The position numbers were made by a program, and so were the translations under genes. Below, one piece after another: positions 1 through 11,094 of a stretch of 64,000 bases of DNA. Each line of letters begins with the position of its first letter. Within the stretch, counting starts at the first letter, position 1. The DNA comes from Talpa occidentalis. Lineage: Eukaryota > Chordata > Mammalia > Eulipotyphla > Talpidae. The notes under the pieces are model-generated. The model saw only the letters and a program-made list of their open reading frames with translations. It did not search any database and was not told the origin of the DNA. The stretch lies in NCBI RefSeq assembly GCF_014898055.3, contig NW_023601212.1:50084329-50148328 (forward strand). The letters are read 5' to 3'.

Positions 1-619
1 TAGTCCGTCAGGTTTGTATCTTTTCTTTTTTTTCCCTGTCAGGTTTGCATCTTGAGTGTGTCCTTTAGGTGCTCTCTTGTCCCTGCAAGCACCTGGTCTT
101 CTCTGTGGCCGCCTAGAGTCCTTTCTCAGGCAGGATATAAGAATGATTTTCTTTATCTCTAGAGAGGCAGCAAGGATGCTGCTGGGTGCCTGCCAGCCTT
201 CCAGTGCCTTCCAGTGGGAAGATCCAGGGGACTTATTCTATGCTGGGGACCTACTGAAAAAATGACTCAGCAGCAAGAGAGGAGGGGGAGGGTTTCCTTA
301 CCCGGAGCACTTCTCAGAGTTATTTTCTCCTGAGTAACATCACAAAATTCAGAAATTCAAAACAATGCCTTCTTCCTGGATTCTTGGCTGTTGTGATAGA
401 CAAGACCTGCTTTGCCATAAGCGCCTGCCTGTTAGTGTCCACCTGGAAGTGCCCCTGGCTGCCTTCGTCTGTGTTTACACCTTCTTTAGGCCCTCGCTTC
501 CTCTGCAGAGGTCAGAAAGGTCCCTGCCTTATTTACTGGGAGCCTTAAATTGTGGCTGATTCTTTTGTCCTAAATTGCTACATGGCACCAGAAGCACAAC
601 TGTTCAACTCACGCTTTAC
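1..619. other. Intron, no recognised element
   Basis: Non-repetitive mixed-composition DNA with no exon-like structure that I can support. The only local pattern is an imperfect direct repeat sharing GTCAGGTTTG at 7-16 and 38-47, separated by a T-rich spacer. Confidence 0.5.
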
Positions 620-760
620 CATGCATAAGACCTTTTCACCTGCAATTATTATTATTACTATCCTCACTTTGATAGAAAAGGAAATTGAAGCTAGGAGCAA
701 GGCCAGTTTGGTTAACTGAAGTGGGATTGTGTCTGGAATTGGAGATGCTCTCTCTGGACC
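620..760 (-). repeat. MIR SINE remnant (antisense)
   Basis: The order 'TTATTATT...ATCCTCACTTTGATAG', then GAAATTGAAGC and a block near AAGCTAGGAGCAAGG, follows the reverse complement of the MIR 3' half (a degraded 'attattatccccattttacagatgaggaaactgaggc' pattern). It is heavily diverged. It could also be an unrelated A/T-rich stretch. Confidence 0.35.
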
Positions 761-989
761 TAGGAAGAGTCCCCTCAGGAATTACATGTCTGCCTTTGCC
801 TTTAAATCCAAACCCACCTCTGCTCAAGTGTCTGGGAAGGGAAGTCACTGGCCTCTACTCGCTTCTGTGCTGAGGTCTGTACAGTACAGGCCTGCCTGAA
901 CTCAGCCTCAGGTTTTGAGTGAGGATGTCTGGAGAGACCGTTGTGGCCTTAGGGATATTTTCAGTGGCATAAGGAAATTCACTGTCATG

Positions 990-1195
990 GTTAAGTAGGT
1001 ACACCTGAAATCTGGCAAATTGGTTTCAAATCCTGGCTCAGCTACTCACTAATATGGTTTCCCCATCTGTACTTAGCTGCCCTCAGAGGCGGTTGTGAGA
1101 CATAAATGTATTCATCTCTGTAAAGTCCACAGACTAGAACTTGGCACATGGTGAGCTCTGAGCAGTGGCAATACAGTTGTCATCAGCGTAACAGT
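990..1195 (+). repeat. MIR SINE remnant
   Basis: The sequence reads in MIR order: GTTTCAAATCCTGGCTCAGC (B-box-like head), then CTACTCACT, TTTCCCCATCTGTA, a GAGGCGGTTGTGAGA block and GAACTTGGCACATGGTGAG. This is the sense orientation of a tRNA-derived ancient mammalian SINE, diverged but with every landmark in place. Confidence 0.6.
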
Positions 1196-1333
1196 AGACT
1201 TAGTTTCCTGGATTACACTGGGGCAAAAAGCATCCTCAACTTATTGTAGATGTATAATTCTCCCAGTTTTAAAAGTTCATCAGTTATCTATTCAATGCTT
1301 AGCCTTTATTTTGAATTTTAAAATATTTGTGTT

Positions 1334-1598
1334 CTTTTTTTTTAAAGATTTATTTATGCATACATGAACTGGGGTGTAGGGCAGACATGCGGGGGGTGAG
1401 ACGATTCAACGGAGAGAGTGAAGAGCAGAACAGGGAGATCTACTGAAATACACTGCTGAGGGGAGCAGTGGGCAAGACAGGAGAGGTCTGTTGCGCCAGG
1501 TGGATATCTCCCTGGCCTGCGGGGAATCAAACTTGTACTGCAGAGGCTGCGGATAGCTTCACAGCACTGCACTCAACCTGCTGCGCCAATGGGGAGCC
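1334..1598 (-). mobile_element. tRNA-derived SINE, TGCATAAATAAATCTTT-tail type
   Basis: The element is read on the minus strand: a poly-T/AAAGATTTATTTATGCATA tail lies at low coordinates and the reverse-complemented head (CTGCGCCAATGGGGAGCC) at the high end. The internal block AATACACTGCTGAGGGGAGC is the hallmark shared with the other copies. Candidate target-site duplication AATATTTGT lies just before 1334 and again just after 1598. CpG sites are mostly decayed, so this is an older copy. Confidence 0.9.
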
Positions 1599-1680
1599 AA
1601 TATTTGTTTTCTTGAAGACTTTTTTCTTGCTCTGTTTTGACCTAGACCAGTTTCTCCTCTGAGTAAAGTTTGCATAAGAG

Positions 1681-1709
1681 TGTATGTGTGTGTGTGTGTG
1701 TGTGTGTGT
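1681..1709. repeat. (TG)n microsatellite
   Basis: A nearly pure TG dinucleotide run of about 29 nt, with one TA interruption near its start, a little downstream of the SINE at 1334-1598. Confidence 0.95.
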
Positions 1710-1846
1710 CCTTAAACCAAACACCAAAGTATACAATTTATGAGTGGTGAATATAATACTATGTCCTATTTTTATGAAAGTATGGCTTAAATAACTAATA
1801 CCTTCATAGAAATTAACAAATATAATTTTCATTTATGAAACAAATC

Positions 1847-1849
<3 letters not shown>

Positions 1850-1884
<35 letters not shown>
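1850..1884. repeat. (TG)n microsatellite
   Basis: A pure GT/TG run of about 35 nt, the longest uninterrupted dinucleotide tract in this part of the window. It is likely length-polymorphic. Confidence 0.95.
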
Positions 1885-1885
<1 letters not shown>

Positions 1886-2343
1886 TGATCCAGTATTTTC
1901 CTGCTCTTGAGTTTATTGTGTCCAGTGAGGATATTTATAGAACTAAGGACATTTCTTTGTGAATCACCTTGGGAAGGCGAAGAAGCAGCAGAGAAAGGTA
2001 ATGATCCTCGTGATTATAATTGGATAAATGCATTCAAAACTAATTGAAATAAATAGATATATAAATCTGATGCTATTTTTAATTCACCTTTTATTCTTTA
2101 AAATATTCTGTTATTCTTAATTCTAACTTTAAAAGTTGAATTCCCTACGCTTCATGCTAAAGTTTTCCAGGTGAATCTAAATATTTAACTGCAAAATATG
2201 AAACCACAAAAGTAATATATGGCAAAAAATATGGGCAAGTGTTTCTATAAACTTAGGTTGCAAAATGTCTTCTTTGTTATGCCACAAATCCCAGGCCATA
2301 AAAGAAAAAGTTGATAAATTTCACTACATAAAAATTTACAATC
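1885..2343. other. AT-rich intron, no recognised element
   Basis: A/T-rich unique-looking DNA between a TG repeat and a SINE. I see no splice-bounded open frame and no interspersed repeat that I can name. Confidence 0.5.
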
Positions 2344-2605
2344 GGGGCCTCCCCTGGTGGCGCAGCGGTTGAGCGCTGGGTTGCGAAGCTACCCGCAGCC
2401 TCTTCAGCGCCGGTTCAATCCCCAGCCATCGGCAAGTGTCCCACATGGCGCGCAGACCTCTCTTGCCATGCCCGCTGCTCCCCTCAGCAGTGTATTTCAT
2501 CAGTCTGCCTGTTCTGTTTCCTGCTCTGGCTCTGGTGAATTCTCTCACCTTCCCGCGCTTCTGACTGTACCCAGTGCTTGTATCAAAAAAAAAAAAAAAA
2601 AAAAA
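2344..2605 (+). mobile_element. tRNA-derived SINE, sense
   Basis: The head GGGGCCTCCCCTGGTGGCGC carries an A-box match (TGGCGCAGCGG) and a B-box-like GGTTCAATCCC. The body includes CTCCCCTCAGCAGTGTATTT and CTCTGGCTCTGGTGAATTC. It ends at CCCAGTGCTTGTATC followed by a pure A tract of about 21. An imperfect flanking repeat (TTTACAATC / TTGCAATC) is the probable target duplication. Confidence 0.92.
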
Positions 2606-2749
2606 TTGCAATCTCTGATTGGCAACAAAAAAGCCACCCACTGTAAAACTAAGTTAAAAAGAAAAATGTCAAAATAAGAATAATATTCACAACACAAATA
2701 AGACTAATATGACTAATAAAAAATTCATAAGAAAAGAACTAACACTCCA

Positions 2750-3022
2750 GGGTCTCCCTGGTGGCGCAAGGGATTATTAAGCACAGCACTGTGAAGCTAG
2801 CCACAGCTTCTGCAGCACAAGTTCGATCCCTGGCCAGGGAGCTGCCTACATGGTGCAGCAGAACTCTCCTGTTTCATCCGCTGCTCCCCTCAGCAGTGTA
2901 TTTTAGTCAATCCACCTGTTCTGCTCCCTTCTCTGTCTCTGGTGAATCCCCTCACTGCCCCCACACACCTCTGGCCTGTACCCCAGTTCTTGTATGCATA
3001 AATAAATAAATCTTTAAAAAAA
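2750..3022 (+). mobile_element. tRNA-derived SINE, TGCATAAATAAATAAATCTTT-tail type
   Basis: The head is GGGTCTCCCTGGTGGCGCAA, with a B-box-like AAGTTCGATCCC, the CTCAGCAGTGTATTTTAGTC core and the TGTATGCATAAATAAATAA end. Flanks GAACTAACACTCCA (before) and CAACTACACTCCA (after) form an imperfect target duplication. Unlike the neighbour at 2344-2605, this copy reads 'GATTATTAAGCACAGCACTGTGAAGC', the second head type in this family. Confidence 0.92.
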
Positions 3023-5334
3023 GAAAACAACTACACTCCAATTGAAAATGGTGATTGTACCGGGCAAGTGCAAGAGAAAAGCTACAAAAGACCCAAAATG
3101 TACAGAAAGATCATCATCTTGCTGGTAATCAAATAAACCACTCCCAAAAATGCAAGACAAAAACATTTTTTTACTACTCCATTTGACAGCAGCATGCATC
3201 TGCTTCATGCTGTAAGTGGGAATGTCAAACCAGAACAGTTTTCCTGGGGCAAAGAATAGTAATGTATATCAAAAAATGAAATGAGGATATCCTTGGCTCC
3301 AGCAGTCCACCTCTAGGAATTTATCAAAGGGAATAATTGGACAAGCTTATAAACCTGTATGCTCAAGGGTCTTTCTTGCTGGTGAAGCAAGGTATTGCAG
3401 ACTAAGGTGCTACCATGTATTTACTGCAAGGGAAAGAGGTCTACTGCATGTTATGATATATTACACCACATTTCATATGTGCCAACTTTAGTTGTTTATA
3501 ATATATGTAAAAGTCTGTGCATTTGCCTAAATGTAATTTTGTGTTTCCATCTTCTGAAGCCTTTCCATTATGCTTCCAGGATGATGTGAAATGTATCCTT
3601 CAGGAGAAAGCCCTGTCTGTCACTGGGAACAGCCCCAAGGCAACAGGGGTGCCACTGATGGGCTTGTTTGTCTAGGTAAACAGATGGAGCCTGATCACTG
3701 GTGTTTTTTGGTTTCATTTAAAACCTAGCATTTCCTTCAGTCTCCTAAGCACTGATGGACTACTTCAAGTGCCTTAGGCTCCGTGCTGGGACTGGGGCTG
3801 TAAAGGTGGATTAATCCTCATACCTGCTCTTTGGAAACTGATTGTGGTACAACAGATGGGCATCTCAATAGTGAGTGTCAGTCCTTTTGTGATGATAATG
3901 GAGAAGGGTCTCATCCCTGGAGTAGGAAAGACTCATCAAGAGGATGGTTAAGGTTTCAACTGAGTCTTTAGAGGTAAATAACATTGAGACAAAGGAACAG
4001 AGGGGACAGGTATTTCAGGCTGAAAGACAGACAGGGAGACAACTCCAAGGTACATTGTGCATAAGGTGTGTCCTGTCCCATTAGGGCAAGTGTCTTACAT
4101 ATTTGGAAATTTTGTACTGTAATTCTTCCCAAAATGCAAAAAACTCACAGAGAAAACATAGGAATCATAATTCTTTTGCGATCTAGAAACTGACCCAGCA
4201 TTTAGAAAACTTCTAGAACAGTCTAGAAGATCTGATGCTAATTCCTTCAGCTACGTAAATGATCAGCCTCACCCCAAGTTGGATGATTGTAGACCCTGAA
4301 GTAATAATGCCAGAACACAGCCTCACCTATATGTGGGGCCTGGATCATCATTAAAACCTCCTGCAACCAGCCCAGAGATTGTGTCAGTGATGGTGTGGTG
4401 TTGTTCCATGGGGGGCTCAGACTTGACTCAGTTATACATTATGGCTCTCTGCTGGCATCTCCAAAGTAGATTCTGTGTACATCCTATATCTTATATAAAT
4501 CCATCATATTTGGTGAAATAAAAAATACAAGTGATAGTTACTACCTCGAGAGGCATGTCAACACATGTGCTTCAATAAATCTGAATCTTTGCCTCAGTTT
4601 TTAGAGGGAAGGATTGGGACCCAGTGGGAGGCAGCGATGCCATGTTCATTGCCTCCAGGACGCAGCAGAAAGTGGTCTACTGTTCCGTCACTCACCCATC
4701 CTTCTTCAGCATTCTTCAGCTGCTAAATATTTCCAGTTGAGTAGTCTGTGATCATAAATTGGTGTCATAGTTTAATTGTGTTTCTGATAACAGCATTCTA
4801 AACAACAAGGAAAATTGCTTCATCTAATTGAGTTCTCCTGGGGTAATAATCCTCAGTCAGAGCTTGTGGATTGGCTAGGGACAAGACTGGAATGGTTCCA
4901 GTTGACTCAGTGTTTACTAACAGGCCCTGTGTGCATGAGGGTGGTGGAGACAAAAGAAACAATTGAGGTGACTTGCCCATGAAGAATTGACCTTATTTTA
5001 GAAAAGATACCACGTGTGCACAGGACATAATTTAGCAGCAAAGAGAGGCCTGAAAGCATGTAACGTGACGTTGCATGTTCATTGGCACGACTTGTCCATG
5101 AACTCCATGAGCAGGGGAAAGTCGGTGTTGCTGCCTTTCGAGGTAGAGAGGATAGTGAAACGGGACTGGATTATGAAACTTTTTCTTATAGAGAAAAATC
5201 TACTCACTTCGCAATACATCAGCATTATTTTATGATCATTGTTAGCTCCTTGAATACTTATAATTTAATAACACATGCCCTTGCCTAACATAACAGAGTG
5301 CTCAACACAAGCTGTTTGATAATAATGAACTTAT
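3023..5334. other. Intron; weak ancient-repeat traces
   Basis: Mostly unassigned. Around 3270-3400 the order CCAGCAGTCCACCTCTAGGA, AATTTATC and TATAAACCTGTATGCTCAAGG looks like a heavily decayed sense L1 ORF2 3' end. At about 3730-4040 the order of phrases (tail of a 'gtgctgggactggggct' block, then 'ggaacagaggggacaggtatttcaggc') looks like an ancient interspersed repeat that I cannot name. No exon-like segment seen. Confidence 0.4.
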
Positions 5335-5470
5335 ATTAATACTAATGAGTGCTATTTACCAGATACTGTTACACCCACCTACAGATGAGGGAGGAGAGAC
5401 TATGAGTAGAGACTAGATGTTTTCTAAGTTCACACAGGTAATAAGTTAACTTAGTCTGATCAGAACTGTG
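5335..5470 (-). repeat. MIR SINE remnant (antisense)
   Basis: GAGTGCTATTTACCAGATACTG followed by CCTACAGATGAGGGAGGAGAG and TTCACACAGGTAATAAGTTA matches, in order, the antisense MIR pattern (size-of-change block, 'cagatgaggaaactgaggc', 'cacacagctagtaagtg'). Confidence 0.55.
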
Positions 5471-7404
5471 TCTGATTTTTAAAACTTCAGTGAGCAAATT
5501 TTTGAAACTTCTAAAATGTATGCTTTAGAAGGCGGCAAGGAAGTATTCTATTAGACAGAGTAAGGAATTTTGTTTTTTTTTAAAATTCAGTTCCTCTGTT
5601 CCAGGAACTTTCAACCTAGTGGAAACCTCACATCACCCACCTCTTCCTTTCTCAGCCGGTTGTGTTCATCAGGCACGGATTTATGAAATCCCGTTGTACT
5701 CGGGCCCTTGGCCTAGGCCTGGCCCAGGGCACCGAGGGCAGTTCCTCTGGCTTGTGTCTGTCTGTGCCAACTTCACCTCACGAATACCCCCTGACCTTAA
5801 ATGTCAGGGCTCAGGAGAAGGAGGACCTGCTTCGGATGGGCCATGTTTTACACTGAATTTCTTTTTGTTTGTTGTGGACAGTGACTGAGTCCTGGTAAGA
5901 AGACACCCCTCACCCTGTGCCCTGCTCCTGAGCGGGCTCCTGTTCCCGGGGCCTGGGAATCTACATCTGAGCCAAAAGCAAATAAAGGGCACCTCTGTTT
6001 TAGAAACTGGAGACTCATCTGCATGTCTGGCTATGTCTGGTTCTGCAACTCCTTGGACCAAATGCAAATTTAAGCGTATCAAATAATTAATCCCAAACTT
6101 TTTTTAATCCCAAACTTTTGGGATGGGAAAACAAAAGAATTTGCTATAGTTCATTCCTTTTGGGAGTATTTCTATTTGTTTGTTTCTTTTAATTAAGATG
6201 CTCTTATGTTAAATGGAAAAAACTAGGTATGAAATTCATGGAGAATGGCTTCATTTATCAGATAATATGTATATCAGTGTGTATGTGTAGGCACTGAAAA
6301 AAATGCCTCTGTGAGCACCAGGAAAGGGGCGTCAGGGGCGTCATGATTCTCTCTGGGGTACTGATTACCAGTGAGCCTTTGTCCTTCTGTTAGGTTTTCC
6401 AAATACTCTACATCTCCTTTTGTAGGTTTTTTTTTTTCAATTAAATACATGTTTTTTTTTTTTAAAAAAAAAACATACTGTCATGAATTTTATTCCTGTA
6501 AAGATGAATGTGCTAAGAAAGGGAATAATCTGTACACTTTCTAAAGGATTTTATTTATCTGATACATTTTACATGCCAGGAAATATTTCCAATATTTATT
6601 TTTTATTAGTGTATTTATTCCTCCTAATAACATACAGGGTAGTTTCTAATAGGAATCTGTCAGTTTGGTCTCCAAATCTATGCTTCACCAGTATGCCCCT
6701 CGACTTTCATGTCCTTTCTTAACTCAAAGTCACTGCTTTTATAGGTTATAAAATGTGAATAAATATGAAAAGAATTGTTGTTAAGACTCCAGCTTATTAA
6801 GAGAGAGTTCTGTATCTTTATACACCACTGTCCCTGGAAATATTAGCATGCATAAGGACTGTGCCTTCTGTTTTGGAACTAACCAATAGGAATAGTTACT
6901 TACAGTAAAGTTCTTCTGGCCACATCTCCAAGTGCTGACTTGACCACTGTGAATCATCTCATGATAGTAAACTTTTGGACTCCATGAAAGCGCTAACTTC
7001 TCTTAGTTGTGGTCACAGTGCTAACACTGGGTCAACAGTCCAGATTTATTCTGTTTTCAACCCTGCACTCAATAGGTTTCTTAAGATATGAGGACAAATG
7101 GAAAAGTAGGGAATAATTATGATGCAGTTCTTTATTTTGGGTTTATTTTTGCCTAATAGGCCTTAGCATGTTTTTCGTTTCATAGCATAGACAGGACACA
7201 TGATGTGGGGGCTGAGAAACTTCTGATTTGAAATTGAGCCATCATTATCCTTTATGACTAGAGTCTCAGTCTCAATTCTTCTCAAATTTTCTACTCTAAG
7301 TAATTTTTACTTTAAAAGTAAATTCTACTCTAAGTAAGTGGCTTCTCTTAGAAATTACAGTAGGTCATATACTGTCCAAAGTTTATTAAAACAAATAAAA
7401 TGTT
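5471..7404. other. Intron, no recognised element
   Basis: Unassigned sequence. The block 5600-5950 is G/C-rich and contains short open frames in both directions, but none is flanked by credible splice sites and none resembles a known protein. Near 6085-6125 AATCCCAAACTTTT is duplicated in tandem and followed by an inverted TTTTGGGAT. Confidence 0.45.
6449..6476. repeat. T12-A10 near-palindrome
   Basis: ATG, twelve T, ten A and CAT form an almost perfect inverted repeat with no loop. It could extrude as a cruciform. It may mark the joined tails of two oppositely oriented retroposons whose bodies are not recognisable here, or be simple low-complexity sequence. Confidence 0.7.
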
Positions 7405-7586
7405 AAGACTAGAAATGCCATCAGATCCAGCTGTTTCACTTCCGGATATTTAATTAAGGAATATAAAAACATCAATTTGAAGAGATACATGCACTCCCAT
7501 GTTTATTGCAGCATTACCCATAATAGCCAGAACTGGAAACACCTAAGTGCTTATCAACAGACAATCAGATAAAGAAGGTATGGTGT

Positions 7587-8197
7587 TAATGTTTTTGTGT
7601 CCTTTGGGTAGATACCTAGGGGTGGAATTGCTGGATCATATGGAAGCTCCATTTTTAGCAGATTGAGGAACCTCCACACAACTTTCCATAGTGGTTGGAC
7701 CAGTTTGCACTCCCACCAGCAGTGTAGGAGAGTTCCTTTTTCTCACCTGCACCCCTATGTTTTTTGCAGCACTATCTATAATAGGTAAGCTATGGAAACA
7801 ACCCAAATGCCCAAAAATAGATGACTGGATCAAGAAGATGTGGTACATATACACAATGGAATATTACTCAGCAATCAAAAAAAGATAAACTCGGGCCTCC
7901 CCGGTGGCGCAGTGGTTGAGCGCTGGGTTGCGAAGCTGCCCGCGGCCTCTGCGGCGCCGGTTCGATCCCCGGCTGCTCCCCGGCCACCAGAGGAGGGTCC
8001 CACATGGCGTGCAGACCTCTCCTGCCGCCCGCTGCTCCCCTCAGCAGTGTACTTCGGTCCTTCTGCCTGCTCTGCTCCCCGCTCTGGCTCTGGTGAATTC
8101 TCTCACCCTCCCGCGCTTCTGACTGTACCCAGTGCATGTATAAACAAAACAAACAAACAAACCAGCAAACAAATAAATAAAGCATGCCTCTATAAAA

Positions 8198-8237
<40 letters not shown>

Positions 8238-8559
8238 TAAACTCATGCCATTCACAGCAACATGGATGGAGCTGGAAGGGATCATGCTCAGTCAAATAAG
8301 CCAGAAAGAAAAAGAAAAATACCAAATGGTCTCACTAGTAGCAGGAATTTAGAAAACCCAAATAAGGGATCAGGAAAAAGTCTAATTATAATAAAGTAAA
8401 AATCAAAATCAGCAGGCAACTATAAACCAGAGACACACTGTGGGCAGGGGAGTGAAGGGTGGTGGGAAACAAGGTGGTGGGAATCTTACGGGGACTATAA
8501 CCAAGATGAAAATGCATACATTGTACAAAAATGAAAAAATGATGTAAAAATATATATTA
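7587..8559 (+). mobile_element. 5'-inverted (twin-primed) truncated L1
   Basis: Positions 7587-7743 are antisense ORF2 (GGGTAGATACCTAGGGGTGG, GCACTCCCACCAGCAGTG). From 7744 the sense strand resumes with CACCTGCACCCCTATG, runs through the ORF2 end and 3' UTR, and stops at an A-rich end near 8559. The inverted piece is exactly the stretch that normally precedes the sense piece, with roughly ten bases lost at the junction. Flanks AAAGAAGGTATGGTGT (7571-7586) and AAAAAAGGTGTGGTGT (8560-8575) make a 16-bp target duplication with two mismatches. A SINE at 7893-8228 interrupts it. Confidence 0.9.
7893..8228 (+). mobile_element. tRNA-derived SINE, TATAAACAAA-tail type
   Basis: It carries an A box TGGCGCAGTGG (7905-7915) and an intact B box GGTTCGATCCC (7959-7969). 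CpGs are well kept, so it is young. The tail is distinctive: CAGTGCATGTATAAAC, then AAAC/AAAT repeats, GCATGCCTCTAT and a long A tract. The target duplication AAAAAAAGATAAACTC is perfect (7877-7892 and 8229-8244). It lies inside L1 ORF2 just after the 'MEYYSA' coding motif, so it post-dates that L1. Confidence 0.96.
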
Positions 8560-8925
8560 AAAAAAGGTGTGGTGTATATACACAGTGGAATATAAACAAA
8601 GAAATCCTGTCATCTGTGACAACACAGATGGATCTGGAGTGCATTACACTTAGTGAAATAATTCAGGTGGAAAAAGACAAATTTCATTGATCTAATTCAT
8701 GTGGAATATTAAAAAAGCAAAGCAGATGAACAAAATAAAAACGAATGCTTAGATTCAAAGAAGAGACTAGTATTTATCAGAGGGGAAGGAGGTTGGATAG
8801 TAGAAAAAGCAAGCACAGGACTCAGTGGTATAGTAGTGGATGGAATCTAGAATTTTGATGGAGGTATAATGCTGAAACTTACATAGCTGTAACAACCAAT
8901 GTTACTTTAATAAACAACAGCAAAT

Positions 8926-10223
8926 AGTTTAGTCTGGTAAGCCCAGTTTATAGAGTAGATGTTGGCTTAGTGATTGGCAATCTTAAGAATGTCTGAATTC
9001 TGCTGCAGTTATTGCTATACATGACCTCATTTTCTATATCTGGAAATGAGGGGTGTGAATTAGGGGGATAACTGTGGCAGTGTTGGGTACCAATGTCCAG
9101 AGGTTCTTCTTTACTTGCTCCCCACACTTACACAGCTTGTACAAGACTGGTCTCACTTTCTCCCCAGCTGTGAAGCCATTGGAGAGATTATATATGTTAT
9201 CATTTTGATGACTCTTTTAGAGAAATGATGATGATGATGATAGTTTTCCACAATGAACACTTTTATGGTTCAAAGTTGACCATGGTGTTCATTGCTTTGT
9301 GACATAATTTTTTTTCTTCTAAAAAATTAAAAGAAGTATCACCAGTATTTTCTGTGGCTTCAAAGCATTACCATGAGCTCAAAGGAGAAAAATCTAGAAG
9401 TGTAGAGGGCTCTGTCTCTGCTTCCATTTTGGATGGCTTGATTTTTTAATTAGCTTTCATCCAATGACACTTGAACAGGTGTTGTACAACACTGGTCAGT
9501 GTGAGATTCAAGTGGCTGGCACTATTTTCAGGTTTTGGTAGAAGCAGTGGTAGGGTATATTGGTTTTGCTATTTGAAAAGGATGATGAAATGTGTAATAG
9601 AAGATAATTTTAAGCAAAACCTAAGTGAAAGGTGAACATTTAATTTCCCAGGCTAGTGAGAGTCTCAAGAACTACTCTATGATAATCTGATCCCTTTCAG
9701 AATGTGACTTATGAATAAAAATGGTCTTTGATGACTTTTAAAAGTTTGCATAATTAAAATTTCTTAGAAAGGACGTGGCTGGAAAAGGGGTATAGGAAAG
9801 GGAGAAAGGCTTTGGGGGGACACAATGCATGCAGCCCACTTCCTTAATAGTCATAGTCCAAGCTTAAGTTATAATGTCAGTGGATATTTACACTTTCATG
9901 TCAAATATATTTTCCAAAGTTGTGTGCTTGGCTGTTAGAAATTGAAGGTAAAAGATTAAGGGTGAATTGAAAAAGCATGATACCAATGTAGCAGTTTGTG
10001 AAACTAATGATTTTTTGAAATTGTAAAACAAAGTCAAACTGGTCAAATCTCTATTTAGATCACATTTCATTTCCATTTTGAAAACCATACTCAAGACAAG
10101 CTAAATTGCCTTCAAATCCCTTCTAGCTACAGGCTCCCATAGTTCACTGTATAAATGTCACCACTGATTTTGATTTATAACCAAAGAAATTATCAAATTA
10201 TATAAGAAACAAGATTTTATTTT
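8926..10223. other. Intron, no recognised element
   Basis: Unassigned A/T-rich sequence. It contains a short (ATG)n run near 9225-9241. I see no open frame with splice-site support and no repeat family that I can name. Confidence 0.45.
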
Positions 10224-10534
10224 ATTTTTTTTTTAATTTTTTTTTTTGAGGCATGTTTTATTTATTTTGTTTGTTTGTTTTGTTTATACATGCACTGGGT
10301 ACAGTCAGAAGCATGGGAGGGTGAGAGAATTCACCAGAGCCAGAGCAGGGAGCACAGCAGGCAGAGGTACCGAAGTACACTGCTGGGGGGAGCAGCGGGC
10401 GGCAGGAGAGGTCTGCGCGCCATATGGGACCCTCCTACGGTGGCCGGGAAGCAGCCGGGGATCGAACCGGTGCCACAGAGGCCGCGGGCAGCTTCGCAAC
10501 CCAGCGCTCAACCACTGCGCCACCTGGGAGGCCC
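10224..10534 (-). mobile_element. tRNA-derived SINE, TATAAACAAA-tail type
   Basis: Read on the minus strand it ends with GAGGCATG preceded by AAAC/AAAT repeats, the same tail as the copies at 7893 and 20192. The B box reads GATCGAACCGG on the plus strand. The target duplication ACAAGATTTTATTTT is perfect at 10209-10223 and 10535-10549. This exact 15-bp duplication and the retained CpGs make it one of the younger copies. Confidence 0.96.
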
Positions 10535-10828
10535 ACAAGATTTTATTTTTAATGTTATATCCAGTTTCTTGTCATTTATTAGGTAAGCTGCTTAACACAG
10601 TGTGTGTGTTTTTTTTTTTTTTTTCATTAATCTTCTATTTCCCATTGCCTCCCTTCATTCAAGGAATGTGTCCAGTTTCAAAAGAGTTTCGCTCTTGAGT
10701 TTTGACCAAGGCTTTCCTCCTTTGCTCTTTGCCTTATTCATCAGCTATAAGTAGCCAAGTATTGAAATGAAAAACAATATGCTGTTAGCTCTGCTAGATC
10801 TCTGAAAACCAGTTATTCATTCTAGAAC

Positions 10829-11094
10829 TTTTTTAAAGATTTATTTATTTATGCATACCAGAATGGTGGTACAGTCCAGAGGTATGGGGGGTAAGAGGAT
10901 TCACCAGAGACAGAGTAGAGGACAGAATAGGCAGATTGACTGAAATACGCTGCTGAGGGGAGCAACTGGCAAGTCAGGAGAGGTCTGCTGTGCCATGTGT
11001 ATTCCTTCCTGACCGGAGATCAAACTCATGCTGCAGAGTCTGCGGTCAGCTTCATAGGTTGCATCTTAACCCCTTGCACCACCAGGGAGGCCCC
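10829..11094 (-). mobile_element. tRNA-derived SINE, TGCATAAATAAATCTTT-tail type
   Basis: On the plus strand it shows AAAGATTTATTTATTTATGC, the GAGGATTCACCAGAGACAGA block, CGCTGCTGAGGGGAGC and the terminal CACCAGGGAGGCCCC. The candidate target duplication TCTAGAA sits at 10821-10827 and 11095-11101. Confidence 0.92.

Larger units (their letters stand above)
7405..8925 (+). mobile_element. Old L1 3' fragment (outer host of nested insertions)
   Basis: The left part (7405-7586) reads as decayed ORF2 3' coding sequence, including CATGCACTCCCATGTTTATT and GCAGCATTACCCATAATAGC. The right part (8576-8925) continues with ACACAGTGGAATATAAACAA, CAACACAGATGGATCTGGAG, CATGTGGAATATT and a 3' UTR-like end near 'aataaacaac'. 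The two halves join logically once the younger L1 (7587-8559) is removed. It is an inert remnant, long diverged. Confidence 0.8.

Noticed and set aside
10246..10698. 150-codon open frame and similar frames at 7840-8208, 20104-20435 and 44697-44962
   Set aside because: They are translations of the tRNA-derived SINE body, recurring with the same peptide phrases at every copy.
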